Part shown: positions 1 to 11,950 of the stretch, piece after piece | Layout of the letters: every line of letters starts with the position of its first letter | How positions within the stretch are numbered: position 1 is the stretch's first letter | DNA from: Arabidopsis thaliana | Lineage: Eukaryota > Streptophyta > Magnoliopsida > Brassicales > Brassicaceae | Assembly: GCF_000001735.4 (NCBI RefSeq) | Contig: NC_003075.7 | Span: forward strand, 9,053,001-9,117,000 | Reading direction: 5' to 3' | Length of the DNA stretch: 64,000 nt | Position numbers and translations under genes: made by a program | The notes under the pieces: model-generated | Seen by the model: only the letters and a program-made list of their open reading frames with translations | Told to the model about the DNA's origin: nothing | Databases searched by the model: none

Positions 1-1
1 G

Positions 2-61
2 GTCAGTAGCATGCAAGTGACTGAGTTAGATATCGAATTGGGAGGAGAAGAGACTCGTTGA
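2..61 (+). CDS. C-terminal end of a protein, possibly a RING-type E3 ligase (partial)
   Basis: The first bases read open in frame 2 as VSSMQVTELDIELGGEETR and then stop at TGA (59-61). From the chromosome position the neighbour should be a RING/ATL-type gene (I recall At4g15975), and an acidic tail of this kind would fit, but no RING residues lie inside the window. The identity is inferred from gene order alone; only the open frame and stop are seen. Confidence 0.35.
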   Translation, partial: VSSMQVTELDIELGGEETR

Positions 62-2105
62 CTTATTCAATGTTACATCACGTGGATTGTATTAATGGTT
101 GTAATTTATCTCTTTCTTTTTTCAGTTTAGAGTTTAATATGCAACATGTTAATCAATTTCGTTCTAGACTTATTTTTTAAAAAATGTTTACTTATATATA
201 CAACATTAATATTTAAAAATGGTTTTTTTGTTTCTTCAAAACTTTATCCATAATATCAGTAAAGCTTTTGAGTTTTATCCAAATAGTATGTAACCTTATT
301 AAAGCATATAGACACTACTTTTCTATACGTGTAAAATTTTATAAATGCTTTACAAAATACTTTGTAAAATATTTTTAGCTATTTTGTAAACCTTATAAAA
401 TACCTTACAAATCTTAAGAATAATTGGATGAGTATCCAAGTAGTAATTACCATCAAGAAAAAACCTTACAAAACTTTATAAACTTTAAATTAAATGATGG
501 GTATTTTTGAAAGTAGACATCTAAAAAACAATTTTAAAAAGCGACACACTAAAATAGACATTTCTCAAATTCTCAACATTTAATATATTTTACTAACTAC
601 AAATAATCCTTTGTTCACATGTACGTAAGTCTATCAATTAAGTTAGTCATTTTGTAACAACACCATCAAAAATAAAATAGTCGTTTGTAGTTAATATATT
701 TATCACTCTTTCTAATAATATTTTAAATCTGGGATTTCTCTTAAGATATATCTTAGACATTATTTTATAATATGTAATAGAATATCTCATATATAAATTA
801 ATGTTTAAAAACTATTAACTATTAATATCTTAAGTATATGTGTATATTGGAAATTAATCACATTCTGTTAATATGCAAAAAAGTATCAAATCACATTAAG
901 TAAAATTTATTCTGTAATTTTTTTAATTCTGCAAGTTTTCAGTCTCTTGATTTTATTTGCCAATTTACTTATATTTTCGAAGCAATCCACAGTTTTTTTA
1001 GTGTAAAATTAAATCCATGTCTTTGTATTTCCTTGCTTTTGTTACTTTATATATCTATATGACTCTTTTGTAGAGACAAATGTTTTAACTGTAGTTATGG
1101 CTGCACTTGTACCAACTAAAAACTTGCATGTTCACAAAGATTGCATCGAATTGGTTACAAAAGTAGAGTAAATGGGAAGAACAAATAGAAGAAAACCAAA
1201 GTTACATCGAAAATTGTAGAAAATTATAATTACAAAAAATAATACAATTATAATTAACTTTTATTATGTTTTCTTACTATGTGTGAAAACTCTAAAATTA
1301 TATTATTCAGAAATATAGAGAGTATGTTTCAGTGAACAAAGTTGAAGATAAATACTTTTTAAAAGTACTATACTGAAATGCTATATTTATTATATATTGT
1401 TAACAATATTTAATTAAAAATCGAATGTAATTATTTTCTATAAATTTTTAGATTTAATTTATTAGAAATATTTTCTTATTTCATATCGATTATAGTAAAA
1501 AAACTTCACAAATTCCTCTTATATAAAATCACTTTTAGGTGTAATAAGTTAAACCAGTGAGTTATCAAAACTTAAAGCTTAATAGTGTCTACAGAAAAAA
1601 TAATTATGCAATAACATAATTTCTTATTCTTATCTCATATTAAAACTTCTGAACTAATTATCCCGTGCATTAACACGGATCATTACCAAGGTTTGTAATC
1701 AAAATTACCTTGTTTTAATTAAATTATAATTTTAGATTTAAAATAAATAGTCTAATACAGAACAATAAACCCACACGACAGTGCCATTATTCCAACGAGT
1801 AATTTATTATATGCGTATCCTTTTAGAAAAGAGAAAAAAGTTTGCAAAAATTGATGGTTAAGTCACAAGAATTTATTCGTTGATGATTTTTATTGACATG
1901 AATAACAAGACATGCATAATTCCATGAGTATCCTTCTCATGTAAACAAAGAATAGCTTACTAATGATTCAATATCTTATTCTATATAAAAAGTATATTGT
2001 ATATATAAACCAAAAGCTCTCATAATTGCGTTACGTGAAACCAAAACATAAAACAATTATAGAAAATAGTCAAAATACAAGTAAGAACATAGATCATATC
2101 CATCT
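62..2105. other. AT-rich intergenic region
   Basis: No convincing gene. It contains long A/T runs, degenerate repeats of TTTACAAAATA type at about 330-480, and a small GC-richer hairpin (CCCGTGCATTAACACGG, about 1663-1679) of the kind found at Helitron/ATREP-like ends. The right end serves as promoter of the DC1 gene. Confidence 0.6.
1983..1990 (+). promoter_or_regulatory. TATA box of the source DC1 gene
   Basis: TATATAAA lies about 115 bp upstream of the DC1 ATG at 2106. This promoter is absent from the DC1 copy inside the copia element, as expected if that copy came from RNA. Confidence 0.4.
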
Positions 2106-4028
2106 ATGGAAATTGATGATGTTTATACACTCTTTCAAACGCGTGGTCTAAAATGTGCTGGCTGCAATCTTGGTAAAGACTACTATAGTGATGGTTACTG
2201 TTGCTTTCGTTCTGGACTCTTCTTTCACAAAGAGTGCGCCGAATCCAATCCAAAAATTTCCAGCTTTTACCATCCACAACATTCTTTGTACATCAAGATA
2301 CTTGCAGAAAATGAAGAAGCCTATGGAAATTGCAAGCTTTGTAGAGGTAACTTGCCAAAAATATATTACTATTGTTTAATATGTGATTTTTCCATCGATT
2401 TGATATGTGCAAAAAAAGAAGTTATGGAAATAATTGAGGGTCCAAAAGCACATGAGCATCCTTTATTCCTTCTTCCAAAGATGACTATGTTTACTTGTCA
2501 TTTATGTGGGCTGCAAGATGACCGGTTCCCTTATGCATGTAACTTATGCAATTTGAGTTTTCACAAAGATTGTGCCGAATGCACACCAGAGATGAAGTAT
2601 TCTTGTCATCCTAAACACATTCTCAAGCGTCTCACACGTGTTCCAAGGTACACAGATGGAAAATGTTGTTTGTGTGAAAACAAACTTCATTACATATTTT
2701 TATCATTGTTCTATTTGCAATTTCAGTGTGGATATCAATTGTGCAAAGAATCCACTTCCTTCCACTATTGTTCACCTTAAGGCTCATGCATTTACTCACC
2801 CTTATGCCTCAACGGAATTTTGTTTGTGATGCTTGTGGAATGGATGACGACCCAAATCCATATGTATGTCTTCCATGTAATTTCATGATCCATCAAAATT
2901 GTATTGATAAACCAAGCATCATAAAGATTTATCGTCATGATCATCGTCTTTATTACAATCATTGCCTTGACGCTGGAGATTGGAAATGTGGAGTGTGTAA
3001 TAAAGAGATAAACTGGACATGTGGGGCTTATTCTTGTTCAAAGTGTCCTGATTTTGCCATTCATCCAAGATGTGTCAAAAGGTTTGGCATTTGGGATGGG
3101 ATTGAACTCGAAGGAATACCAGAAAATAATGTAGAGGTAAAGTCATACGAGGTGATAGAAGAAGGAGAAATAAGGCATTTTAGTCACGAGAAGCATAATT
3201 TAAAGCTTCAAGAAGAAAGTGATGCTAATAATGAATGCATGTTGTGTAAAGCATGCAATTATCCTATATATTCTAACTCATTCTACAGTTGCATGGAATG
3301 TGATGATTTCATCCTTCATAAAAAATGTGCACCTCCGGAAAAGAAAATAGATCCCTTCTACAACATGTTGACGAACTTTAATCACAAATGATATTCGCAT
3401 AAGCATTTGCAATGCTTGTCAAAACGTTTCTCAAGGTTTTACTTACGTAAGTGATGATCATAAGATTATCTTGGATGTGCGATGCGGTTCTATTTCGGAA
3501 CCTTTTGTCCATGAAAGTCATCCTCTTCATTCGTTATACATCAGCCGCTCAACAGAAGAAAAGTTTTGTATTGCTTGCGGAGATAAGGCTACTATGGTTT
3601 TGAGTTGCGAGGAGTGTGACTTTATTTTAGACATTAAATGTTCTAATTTGCCAAAGATGGTTAAACACAAAAATGATAAAGACCATTTGTTGTCCCTATG
3701 TTACGGAGAAAAAACAAGTGAGCAGTACTGGTGCGAGATATGCGAGGAAACACTAAAGCGAAAAGAAATGGTTTATTGCATGTGATGATTGTGACATTAC
3801 TTTTCATATCAAGTGTCGCTTGGAGACTTCGTAGGGATGTATCAGGAAGCTAAGGATGAGTCATTCCAAACTTATATGATTCTTAATAATCATATAAATC
3901 GACCAGTTTGTTGCTGTTGTGAGTCTCGCTGTCAATTCTCTTCCATCTTAAGGTTTTATGGAAAATTAATATGTTCTCTACAATGTTTGCAAAAGAAGTT
4001 CCAAGAATTACATGATGATATATCCTGA
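2106..4028 (+). pseudogene. DC1 (Cys/His-rich C1) domain gene, source copy, decayed
   Basis: DC1 proteins are plant-specific zinc-binding repeat proteins, often linked to stress or hormone signalling; the function of this one is unknown. The frame starts MEIDDVYTLFQTRG and then shows roughly ten Cys/His repeats of form CxxC...YxCxxCxFxxHxxC, with no introns. Compared with the near-identical copy at 19889-22031 the frame is lost several times: an extra T near 2700, two bases missing near 2790, small changes near 3330-3345 and 3374, a scrambled patch at 3748-3780, and one base missing near 3818. Outside those patches the two copies are almost identical through the 3' UTR to 4250. Each lesion is accompanied by adjacent substitutions, which is odd for random decay and leaves sequence error possible. 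An intact homologue would have about 640 residues. Confidence 0.85.
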
Positions 4029-4250
4029 GATTCAGATTGCTAGTGATTTACCTGAAGTGGGTTTGAAGCAAATTCATTATTGACACATGTTGCTTCGCCT
4101 CAAATGTTATGCACACAGAACATGTAAACATAAAATTATATTTGTAAAAGTTAAATATTTATAATGTTTGTTTTCATAAGATTTACTTTATTTTTTTTAA
4201 TAATCTCTTGAATGTCTGTACCTTTTCTTTTGTTAAAGATTGTTCTTTAT
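4029..4250 (+). other. 3' UTR of the source DC1 gene; right limit of the captured segment
   Basis: This segment is identical to 21810-22031 and stops matching at TTGTTCTTTAT (4240-4250). The shared limit probably marks the region near the natural poly(A) site of the DC1 transcript. Confidence 0.65.
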
Positions 4251-4465
4251 CTGTTGTCAAAGTTTGTTCAATATATATATAAAATTTGATCAATTAATTA
4301 AAATTTACTGAAACGGTTTCTTTGAAAGAAACACACCTATACTATAGATTTTCCCTCAAAAAATAAACACTATATACAAATCCTCTATTTTTTTTCTTCC
4401 CTCCGGATTTATATACAAACACCTTTTCCTTTAAAAAGAGTTGGACGATAGAGAGACAAGTATGA

Positions 4466-6983
4466 TCAGTTAGCATTGTATGGAATACGCGTTTGTGGGA
4501 TCCATGTGTTGCCACGTAAGAAATTCCCGGGAGCAAACTCCCTTGCGGCTCTATCAGAGATCCGCTTGATACCTCTCCACCTAACCCGACGACCCTGACC
4601 CGAACCACGACCTCTGTTGCGGTACTCAGTGTAGAACAACGTGTTGAGCGCAAACGTCTCGTTCCACTTCAACCAACCTTCCGGGTCTATCACATCATCA
4701 ATCTCTGTGTTCATTATAATTGTCCTCGAAAACTCTTTCCATGGCCGTCCCAAAAATGCTCTGTTCCTGTATATATAGAAGTCCATATATATAATGAGCA
4801 TTAACTAAAGTGATATCTAGCTAGTACTTATCCAAAGTTTATAGTAATTATCATTACTTGGCTTTCACGGGAAGATATGATGCATCACCGGTTATACGGC
4901 TATTGTGGATAACAATCCCAGTTGTCTCACGCCGGTCTTTTCGTCCTTGTGCTGTGACGATGCACTGTTGGTGTTCCATGGGACGGCGGATAACGAATTC
5001 GCAGTTCTGAAAAACGGCCTTGGCGTCACCGAAGACGAAATCGATCGTGCCTGAGACACGGCAGTTACGGTAGAATTGACGATGAGTATGGACGTAAAGC
5101 GTGTCTTGGTAACCATTCATATGACAGTTGAAGAACACAGCAAAGTCGGCTGAAACTCGGAGTGCGACTGCTTGATGGCGTGCAGCTCCTGCCGTGTTCT
5201 CGAACCCTATATCCTTTGCCATGAAATAGTCCCCATTCACCGCTTCAAACAACCACAACAACAAATAATTAGAATTTTACGTTAAAAATAAACTAGTTCA
5301 AATATTACGAAAACTATATATAGTAAAATCTACACATTGCAGATTATTTTTGAGATGAAATTCTATAGATAATTTTAAGAAAACATGCATAAATTATATT
5401 AAAACTTAAAACTATGTGTAAAATGTTTTTTATGATTTACCAACGGAGGCGGTGCGGTAGGTGCCGACTTGGTCTGGTAAGAAGGCAATGTCTCCAGTGA
5501 TAACCGTCTTTGTTGGTCCGTCTCCAACGAACATGACGTGTAGCATTTTTTTGGTTACCTCTACTTTCTCCTTGTAAACACCTTCCTTTATGTGAATCAC
5601 AAACTTCTTTGTGTTCTTCATTGGTACCATTGCCAATGCTTGTGCGATAGTCTTGCACTTACCACTCCCGTCCTTTGCAACCACAACATTCGCTTTGATT
5701 CCATTATTTCTAGGTCTACGTGCAAGAAGCCTCCGCGAATGCGGTGTTACCCATGGCGGGAACTCTCCTTCCTCCGATAAGTGTCGATCCTTCAAAGAAT
5801 CCAATTTATTAAGGGGATTCAATTTGCGAAGAGGATCCAACGGTCGATTCTCGCTAGAAGTTGATTTTTGAGGAGGGTTCTCGGAGGAATCCAACGGTTG
5901 GTTCTCAGAAGAAGTCGATTTTTGAGGAAGTTTATCGGAAGAGTCGTCTAATGGTTGATTCCCTGAAAATGCCGATTTTTTAGGAGTATCTTCGGAAGAT
6001 TCCATTTGTTGATTCTTGGAAGAATCTAATGGTCTATTATTTGAAGAGTCCGACGACTGATTTTCTGATGAAGAATCCACTGGTTGATTCTCCGAAGAGT
6101 CCACTGTGCTAGGAGAATCATCAGAAGAATCTTCATTTGGAGGGGAATCTTGGGAAGAACCCACCGATTCGTCTCGTGAAGAACCCGAACCTAAAATGCC
6201 GAGTCTGCCTCTTCTTGACTGTTAAAGACAAAAAAAAATCCAGTGTGGATTATTCATACCTAAGAAAATTAGTTTATAGAAAGTTAAAAGAAAACGGTAA
6301 CTATAGAAAAAATTATTTGATAGAGAGTGACATGAATGTACCCTAAGAAATGGAAATGGAATACGGAAAGCCTTCAATAATTTATCGAGATTTGCGGCAA
6401 TCGCCAATCCATTGCTAGTGAGATGCTGCCCCTTCCTCATGACTCTCTCCATCATCACGGCCGCTTCACTATCAATCCCTTCAAATCCATCAATGCACGT
6501 CTGTTGGTATGTGATTGATCCGCTAAGCCACACACAAAGATCCTCAACGAAGTCTGACAATCTAGTGAACAAAAATCCCCTAAATTTATCCCTCGTTTTT
6601 CGAAGATCATCAATCGCATCATCCATAAGCTCTCTACAAGTATTAAGCGCTTCTCTTGTGTGCATATCGGCATCTGCTCTACTCTTTAGATCAATCATCC
6701 CTCTGTCGATTCCACTTCGAATCGAGATGATAGCAAGGTCAAAAGCAGATCTTATTAGATTTCGGGGATCCGGCGACCTCACGGTTGCGAGACTCGTGGT
6801 GCAATCTTGTTTGTAATCGGTGGAGGCACATATAATACTCACCGTCGTCTTTGTTATCATCAGCTTGCTTTCACGGTGAACCTCTTCCATTTTCCTACTC
6901 GGGCTGTTGCCATCGTTGGCCTCTACACAAATGACCATTGCCATAATGAGAGCCGTGACGCCTAACAAGACATATTTATTCAT
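4466..6983 (-). CDS. PME43: Pectinesterase with N-terminal inhibitor domain (PME/PMEI type)
   Basis: A cell-wall enzyme that removes methyl esters from homogalacturonan. Four exons: 6342-6983, 5441-6218, 4858-5242 and 4466-4766, giving 701 residues from the Met at 6983; this start gives a clean signal peptide (MNKYVLLGVTALIMAMVICV), whereas the ATG 30 bp upstream would bury it. The order is signal peptide, PMEI domain (about 45-210, four Cys), a Ser/Asn/Gln-rich linker (about 215-370), the RRLL processing motif at about 376, then the PME domain with GxYxExV, QDTLY, DFVFG and GRPWKEFSRT motifs, which hold the two catalytic Asp and the Arg/Trp of the active site. Typical members have about 570 residues; the excess is the linker, which is built of degenerate SSENQPLD-type repeats. 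The gene lies tail to tail with the DC1 pseudogene. The symbol is from memory. Confidence 0.93.
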
Positions 6984-7013
6984 CTTGCTTGAATAATTCC
7001 ATCCATTCCACAT

Positions 7014-7970
7014 TCTTTTTTTTTTTTTCGGGGAATGTTTTGGGATTTTTTAGAATATCAATTGCTAAAAGTAAGTTGGTTTCGAAGTCAATACTTATAT
7101 GTGGAAGAAGGGAGGGAAAGTTAGGTTTTTACCGTTAAAAAACTTGAGGCAGTCATTAGTTTCTCAAAAATCCCAAAATATTTAAAATTTGTTTCCAGTG
7201 GATTTTGCTATACTTGCGGGGAAATTCATATTCTTTTTATACCATTGGAGGTGATTGGTCACAAAATTGAATGTATAAAACTCATCTTTAAAAAATTGTG
7301 TTTGCTAATTCTCTATCACATGGGACCCTTTTTTCTCTGTAAACTTAAGATATAATGACAAAAATGGAAACATTGAGAGAACAGGGGCACACACAAAAAA
7401 AAAAAGAGATAGGATTGAACAACATTTTTTAAAATTAACCATACCAAATAAATAAAAAAATTAGCACATGTCTTCTTTTCTAATCATTTATATTCATATT
7501 CATATTCGCTAATAACTAGTTCTTATTTAATAGTATAAGATATTTAAGAGTTCGGTGACCACATATTTTTCCTTTCAACTTTCTTGTCGTCGCCCAAATC
7601 TATTGTCACCTCATTTTCAAAACTACCATTTACTTTGGAAAATTCCTTCGACCATCATCCACGACTTGATGTTGGAATTCACACAAGATATTAGGGTATT
7701 CATGGTGCATGTGACTGTGATGGCTCCCGATTCATCCGCGAAAACATCATCTTATAATTATGTTAAAGCAAACTAAATTTAATGTGAGATGAAAAAACAT
7801 GATTAACTTATATCTGGTAATATGTTTTTATGATTTTTTTTGTTTGTAGTATATACAAATCATTTCATAATTCCGATAAGATTAGAATTTCTGTACACAT
7901 GATCCATATGCACAGCCGCCTTGAAGGGAGTCTATTATTGGTCTGCTTAGCGTTTCTAAAATATGACGTG
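7014..7970. other. Intergenic, pectinesterase promoter side
   Basis: AT-rich spacer with poly-A/T runs. A 73-codon open stretch at 7555-7776 has no recognisable domain and no gene context. From about 7975 the sequence matches the 3' flank of the small-gene family. Confidence 0.5.
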
Positions 7971-7974
7971 CTTA

Positions 7975-8268
7975 TTTATGTTTTTTTTAACATACGCTTA
8001 TTAAATTATGTTACAAAAAGTCAAGACACACATGTTTACATAGTACCGTAACATTTTACATTGCATAAGCTTCAACATAAAGTACTTCTAGATAGATAAC
8101 AGACACGCACACTTAGTTGTGCTCTAAAGCTTATTCTACGTCAAAACCGTTGCAACAAGCTTTCGCATATGTGTTGGTCTGAACTTTTTTCGCAAGCAGA
8201 AACAAAAACTATCACACTTATTTACAAACTCACCATGGATCTTCAACATAACTTGAGGTTTTCACCGC
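7975..8268 (-). repeat. Conserved 3' flank of small-gene family (copy 1)
   Basis: This block matches 10880-11162 at roughly 85-90 percent by eye and more weakly 27610-27839. Shared landmarks are CCGTAACATTTTACATT, ATGTGTTGGTCTG and CTCACCATG. It shows that the genes spread by segmental duplication. Confidence 0.7.
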
Positions 8269-8676
8269 TTATTTACGAAATTCCTTTATAAGCACCCCTC
8301 CATAGAGTTGGACCGCCTCATCGCAGTTAATAACCCGTCCTTTCGGCCTCTCAAACCTGTTGGGATTGGCAACAAAAGGACGGGTACCACCATAGTATTG
8401 AATATGTTCTGTGGGGTGAGAAACAACAGGTTCTTTTATAGTTGACTCAGGTGCGTACATATAAATAGCTCGACCATAACTATAAGTACTAGTCGCCTCT
8501 CTTACGGTATAGATTTTTGGACCACCATATTTGTAAGCACTTTGGGTAAAGCGAGAAGGGGACTCGTCTTTAGGATCATATGGTTTAGTGGTTAGGTTTG
8601 GGGACTTACCATACACCTTATCGACCATTTCAAAAGCCTTTTGAGCTATCCTTGTATTCCTATCCTTTTGAGCCAT
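8269..8676 (-). CDS. Small protein of unknown function, family member 1
   Basis: A single exon of 135 residues from MAQKDRNTRIAQKAFE to VLIKEFRK. No signal peptide or membrane segment is visible. It is rich in Tyr, Pro and charged residues, with the motif YKYGGPKIYTVREAT in the middle and a conserved C-terminal block, INCDEAVQLYGGVLIKEF. I do not recognise a domain. Two close relatives lie at 11163-11432 and 27840-28251, and a distant one at 14898-15134. A TATA-like element (TTTATATAG, about 8773) sits about 100 bp upstream. The family is probably restricted to Brassicaceae; I recall At4g15990 at this place. Confidence 0.75.
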   Translation of the reverse strand: MAQKDRNTRIAQKAFEMVDKVYGKSPNLTTKPYDPKDESPSRFTQSAYKYGGPKIYTVREATSTYSYGRAIYMYAPESTIKEPVVSHPTEHIQYYGGTRPFVANPNRFERPKGRVINCDEAVQLYGGVLIKEFRK

Positions 8677-10879
8677 TGGTGAAGCACAAAGAAGAGAAGA
8701 AAGGTCTTTTGGTTTAGTGTATTATCTTTGTTTCTTTGGTTTTAGTTTGATTTGAAAAGGAAGCCAATGCCGTTTATATAGAAAAATCTTCTAAAGAAAC
8801 CAACATATTCTTTTAACAAGAGCATTTCGTTACTTTTCTATCCACTTGCATTTTCTTATGAACACTCGTTTTCTTTTACTATATCAAATATTTAATATGA
8901 AGTTGTAACTTCTGATATATTCCTAATTATGAAAAATATCGATACGTGTAATCATCACAAAGATGGAATCAAATTTTAATAATCATTCGTATCAAAGAAT
9001 TTAAATAATCACTATTCCCTCAATAATGTATATCTCCTTCCAAAGCCATGGACGGTTTGACGGTCTGCCCTATCCTTTCCTTTCATTCCCATATATGATA
9101 TATTATGATTGCTTATATTTTACAGATTTAACATATCACATGTTAAATTTATCTCATATATATATTACTTAGCTGCAAATTGACTATTTGAACTCAATTT
9201 AAGATGACCATCATTCGCTCTATAATTAATAGTTTTGTTTCATACTGTTCTTCTATATGAACTTACTCATGGTTCTACCTGAAGGGAAAAATTTCAAAAA
9301 ACTATATCAATAAGAAAGAAAAAATCATAAACTATATTCCGTGTATTTCATAAGAGACGCCAACAGAAACAGAAACAAGAAAACTACTCAATCATGGCTA
9401 AAAAAACATCAACGTAAAAGAAACGAATTGTAGAAATATATATGGAAAAAAGTATGAAGAAAGTAAACAAGCAGGTTTAGAGATTACTTCTCGATAACAG
9501 ATACACAGATGTAAGATCTTATCCCTTGAAAGTAAAAGCAAAGTGAAAAAGAAATCTAAAGCTTGGAGGCGAGTTGCTTTGTTTGGAGACGTCCCTAAGG
9601 AGGCTCTTTGGTTGCTGCTTTCTATCTCTTCTGTTTGCTGGATTCGTTCTCCCTTAGAAAGTTCGTTTAAAACGTGTATATATTGGCTTCGGGCGTCGGT
9701 ATTAGGTTTAGGCCTTTAGGGTACTTAAAAGTCAAAACAAAACACTTCGTTTTACTTCAATGAGGGAATATTGGAGCTTGGCAGTGGCACCGGCCGCGAC
9801 GTGGAGGTGCGGCGATGAGGTTTTTGGCCATAGACGGATGCTTGCAGGACACGGCGATCAAGGCTTTGTCCGTTGTTGGTTTTCTTTCTCTGATGCGGCT
9901 GGACATGGCTCCATTCAATCGGGTATAAAAACGTTTGGATTGTCGGTTTGGATACTTCAAGGCGGATCCTGACTCTACTAGCTTTTCATAGACTCCAAGA
10001 ACGCTTTATTTGGTGGTCGAGAAGGCCTTCAACGGATGCAAACTTCTAATGGTACGAAACTGTCTTTGAATGCTCATCATAATTCCCTTCATTTATAATT
10101 TTTATCTTGTAAAAACTACTCTAATTAAAGCATAAAATGTGATAAACACTTAGTCACTTATTGAAAACATTAGAAAACTATAGCTAAAATAGACGAAAAT
10201 AAGATGTTATCATCACACAACTGTCCACATCATATATTCATATGGCTTGAGAGAAACTGAAGAAGACATGGTGAATTCCCCTTCAGCCTTCATCTGCGCG
10301 AATAGTCAGAAACCGACTTTAATCCCTCAAGAAACTAGGCTCGACGTATATGGCCGATGGCTTGATACTCTGGTTTGGTTCACGCAGGTAGTTGCTTATG
10401 ATAGGATCTGCTCTGTTTTAGCTCCCAATGCTGTGTGTTTTCACTTTGAGTCTTGTAGATATTTCAATTTAAAATGCATATTATGTAACCAAAGTTTTTG
10501 ACTGAATAAAGTTTTATATTCTCTTAAAAAAGAAATAACAACTGGTTTCTTAATCTACTAAACAAATAGGGAAAATATTATGCACTACATTTGAGGTTCC
10601 ATTATACATTAAAAATATATCATTTTCAGCATCAAATTATTGTTTGCTTTCATTCCTTGTTTCTATTAGTTAATACTATTGGATTCTATCAAATTACTAA
10701 ATTTCCTTATATTAATATATTTATTTTACATTAATACTTCAAAATATTTATTAAAAGTCTTAAAACATAAAATAATAATCAAATTTAGCTAATATATATA
10801 CATTTCTTTTTTACAAGAGTCTCTAAAATATTAGGCCCAGCTTGTTGCATATATGACATGATTATTAAAGTCTTTAAAT
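8677..10879. other. Intergenic with a GC-richer island at about 9570-10050
   Basis: The stretch 9000-9080 contains a block (GGACGGTTTGACGGTCTGCC) that recurs upstream of family member 2 at 11690-11710. The GC-richer island at 9570-10050 has overlapping short open frames on both strands (plus 9760-9972, minus 9757-9960) without recognisable motifs; it may be a gene relic or a noncoding transcript. A further 84-codon frame at 10247-10501 is also unrecognised. The rest is AT-rich. Confidence 0.45.
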
Positions 10880-11162
10880 ACATGCTTATTTATGTTTACA
10901 AAGAGTCAAAGACGCATATCTTTACATATATAGCACCGTAACATTTTACATTACATAAGCTTTAACATATAGTACTTCTAGCTAGATACATAACAGACAC
11001 AAACACTTGGTTGTGATCTAAAGCTTATTCTAAGTGAAAACCGTTACAACAAGCTTTAGAATATGTGTTGGTCTGCACTTTTTCCGAAAGCAGAAATAAA
11101 ACGTATCACACTTATTTACAAACTCACCATGCATCTTCAACATAACTTGAGGTTTACACCGC
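10880..11162 (-). repeat. Conserved 3' flank of small-gene family (copy 2)
   Basis: Counterpart of 7975-8268, with the same orientation relative to the gene. Confidence 0.7.
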
Positions 11163-11432
11163 TTATTTACGAAATTCCTTTATAAGCACTCCTCCATAGA
11201 GTCTGACCGCCTCGTCGCAGGTAATAGGCCGTCCTTTCGACCTCTCAAACGGGTTGGGATTACCTACAAAAGGCCGGGCACCACCAAAGAAGTGGATATG
11301 TTCCGTCTGGCGAGAAGCAACCGGTTCTCTAACAGTTGAATCAGGTAAGAATCGGTAAGGAAGCCGCTTATCAATCATTTCGAAACCCTTTTGAGCGACC
11401 CATCTATTCCTATCCTTTTGAGCCATTGCCAT
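11163..11432 (-). CDS. Small protein of unknown function, family member 2 (internally shortened)
   Basis: An 89-residue single exon, MAMAQKDRNRWVAQKGFEM to VLIKEFRK. It matches family member 1 at both ends (MAQKDRN, AQKxFEM, and the C-terminal VRLYGGVLIKEF block) but lacks about 45-50 central residues, including the YGGPKIYTVREAT motif, without losing frame. The start could be Met1 or Met3; Met3 matches member 1. The conserved 3' flank lies at 10880-11162 and a shared upstream block at about 11620-11715. Function unknown. Confidence 0.7.
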   Translation of the reverse strand: MAMAQKDRNRWVAQKGFEMIDKRLPYRFLPDSTVREPVASRQTEHIHFFGGARPFVGNPNPFERSKGRPITCDEAVRLYGGVLIKEFRK

Positions 11433-11950
11433 CGAAGCTTAAAGAGGATTAGAAAGGTATTTTGTTTTAAACTTTTAGTGTGTTATCTATGCATCTTCCG
11501 TTTTAGTTTATATAGCAAAAACTTTTAACAAGATCTTTTTTTTTGTGGAATCAAATTTAAAATAAATTTGTAAGTGCTGTTATATTCGTTACGAAAAGTA
11601 TATATGATAAGTGTAATTATCACAAACATTGAATCAAATTCAGTAAATCATTATTCCCTCACTAATGTATATATCCGTCAAAGATCACGGACGGTTGGAC
11701 GGTCTGCCCGATCCTTAATAGGTGATCATAAGAAAATCTTACCAATCGATGATAAAATTTTGCTCTGTTTTTTTTTATGTCAAGAACATGTAACCTAATG
11801 AAATTCATCTAAATGATCAGAAGGAAACCATAATACCACAACCCACTAAAAATAAGAGAATTTTTTGTCTAAAATAAACTTGTCTTTTATTTTTATTTTT
11901 ATAAAACTTAGGATCTTTATGATTACTTTCACGTGGGATTAAATAAAATT
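11433..11950. other. Intergenic, promoter side of family member 2
   Basis: Holds the family's shared upstream block near 11640-11715 (GGACGGTTGGACGGTCTGCC). Nothing else is recognised. Confidence 0.5.

Noticed and set aside
7555-8051. Two 73-codon plus-strand frames
   Set aside because: No motif, and the second overlaps the conserved 3' flank of the small-gene family on the other strand.
9570-10050. GC-richer block as a protein gene
   Set aside because: Overlapping short frames on both strands, no domain, no splice pattern that joins them; left as unexplained.
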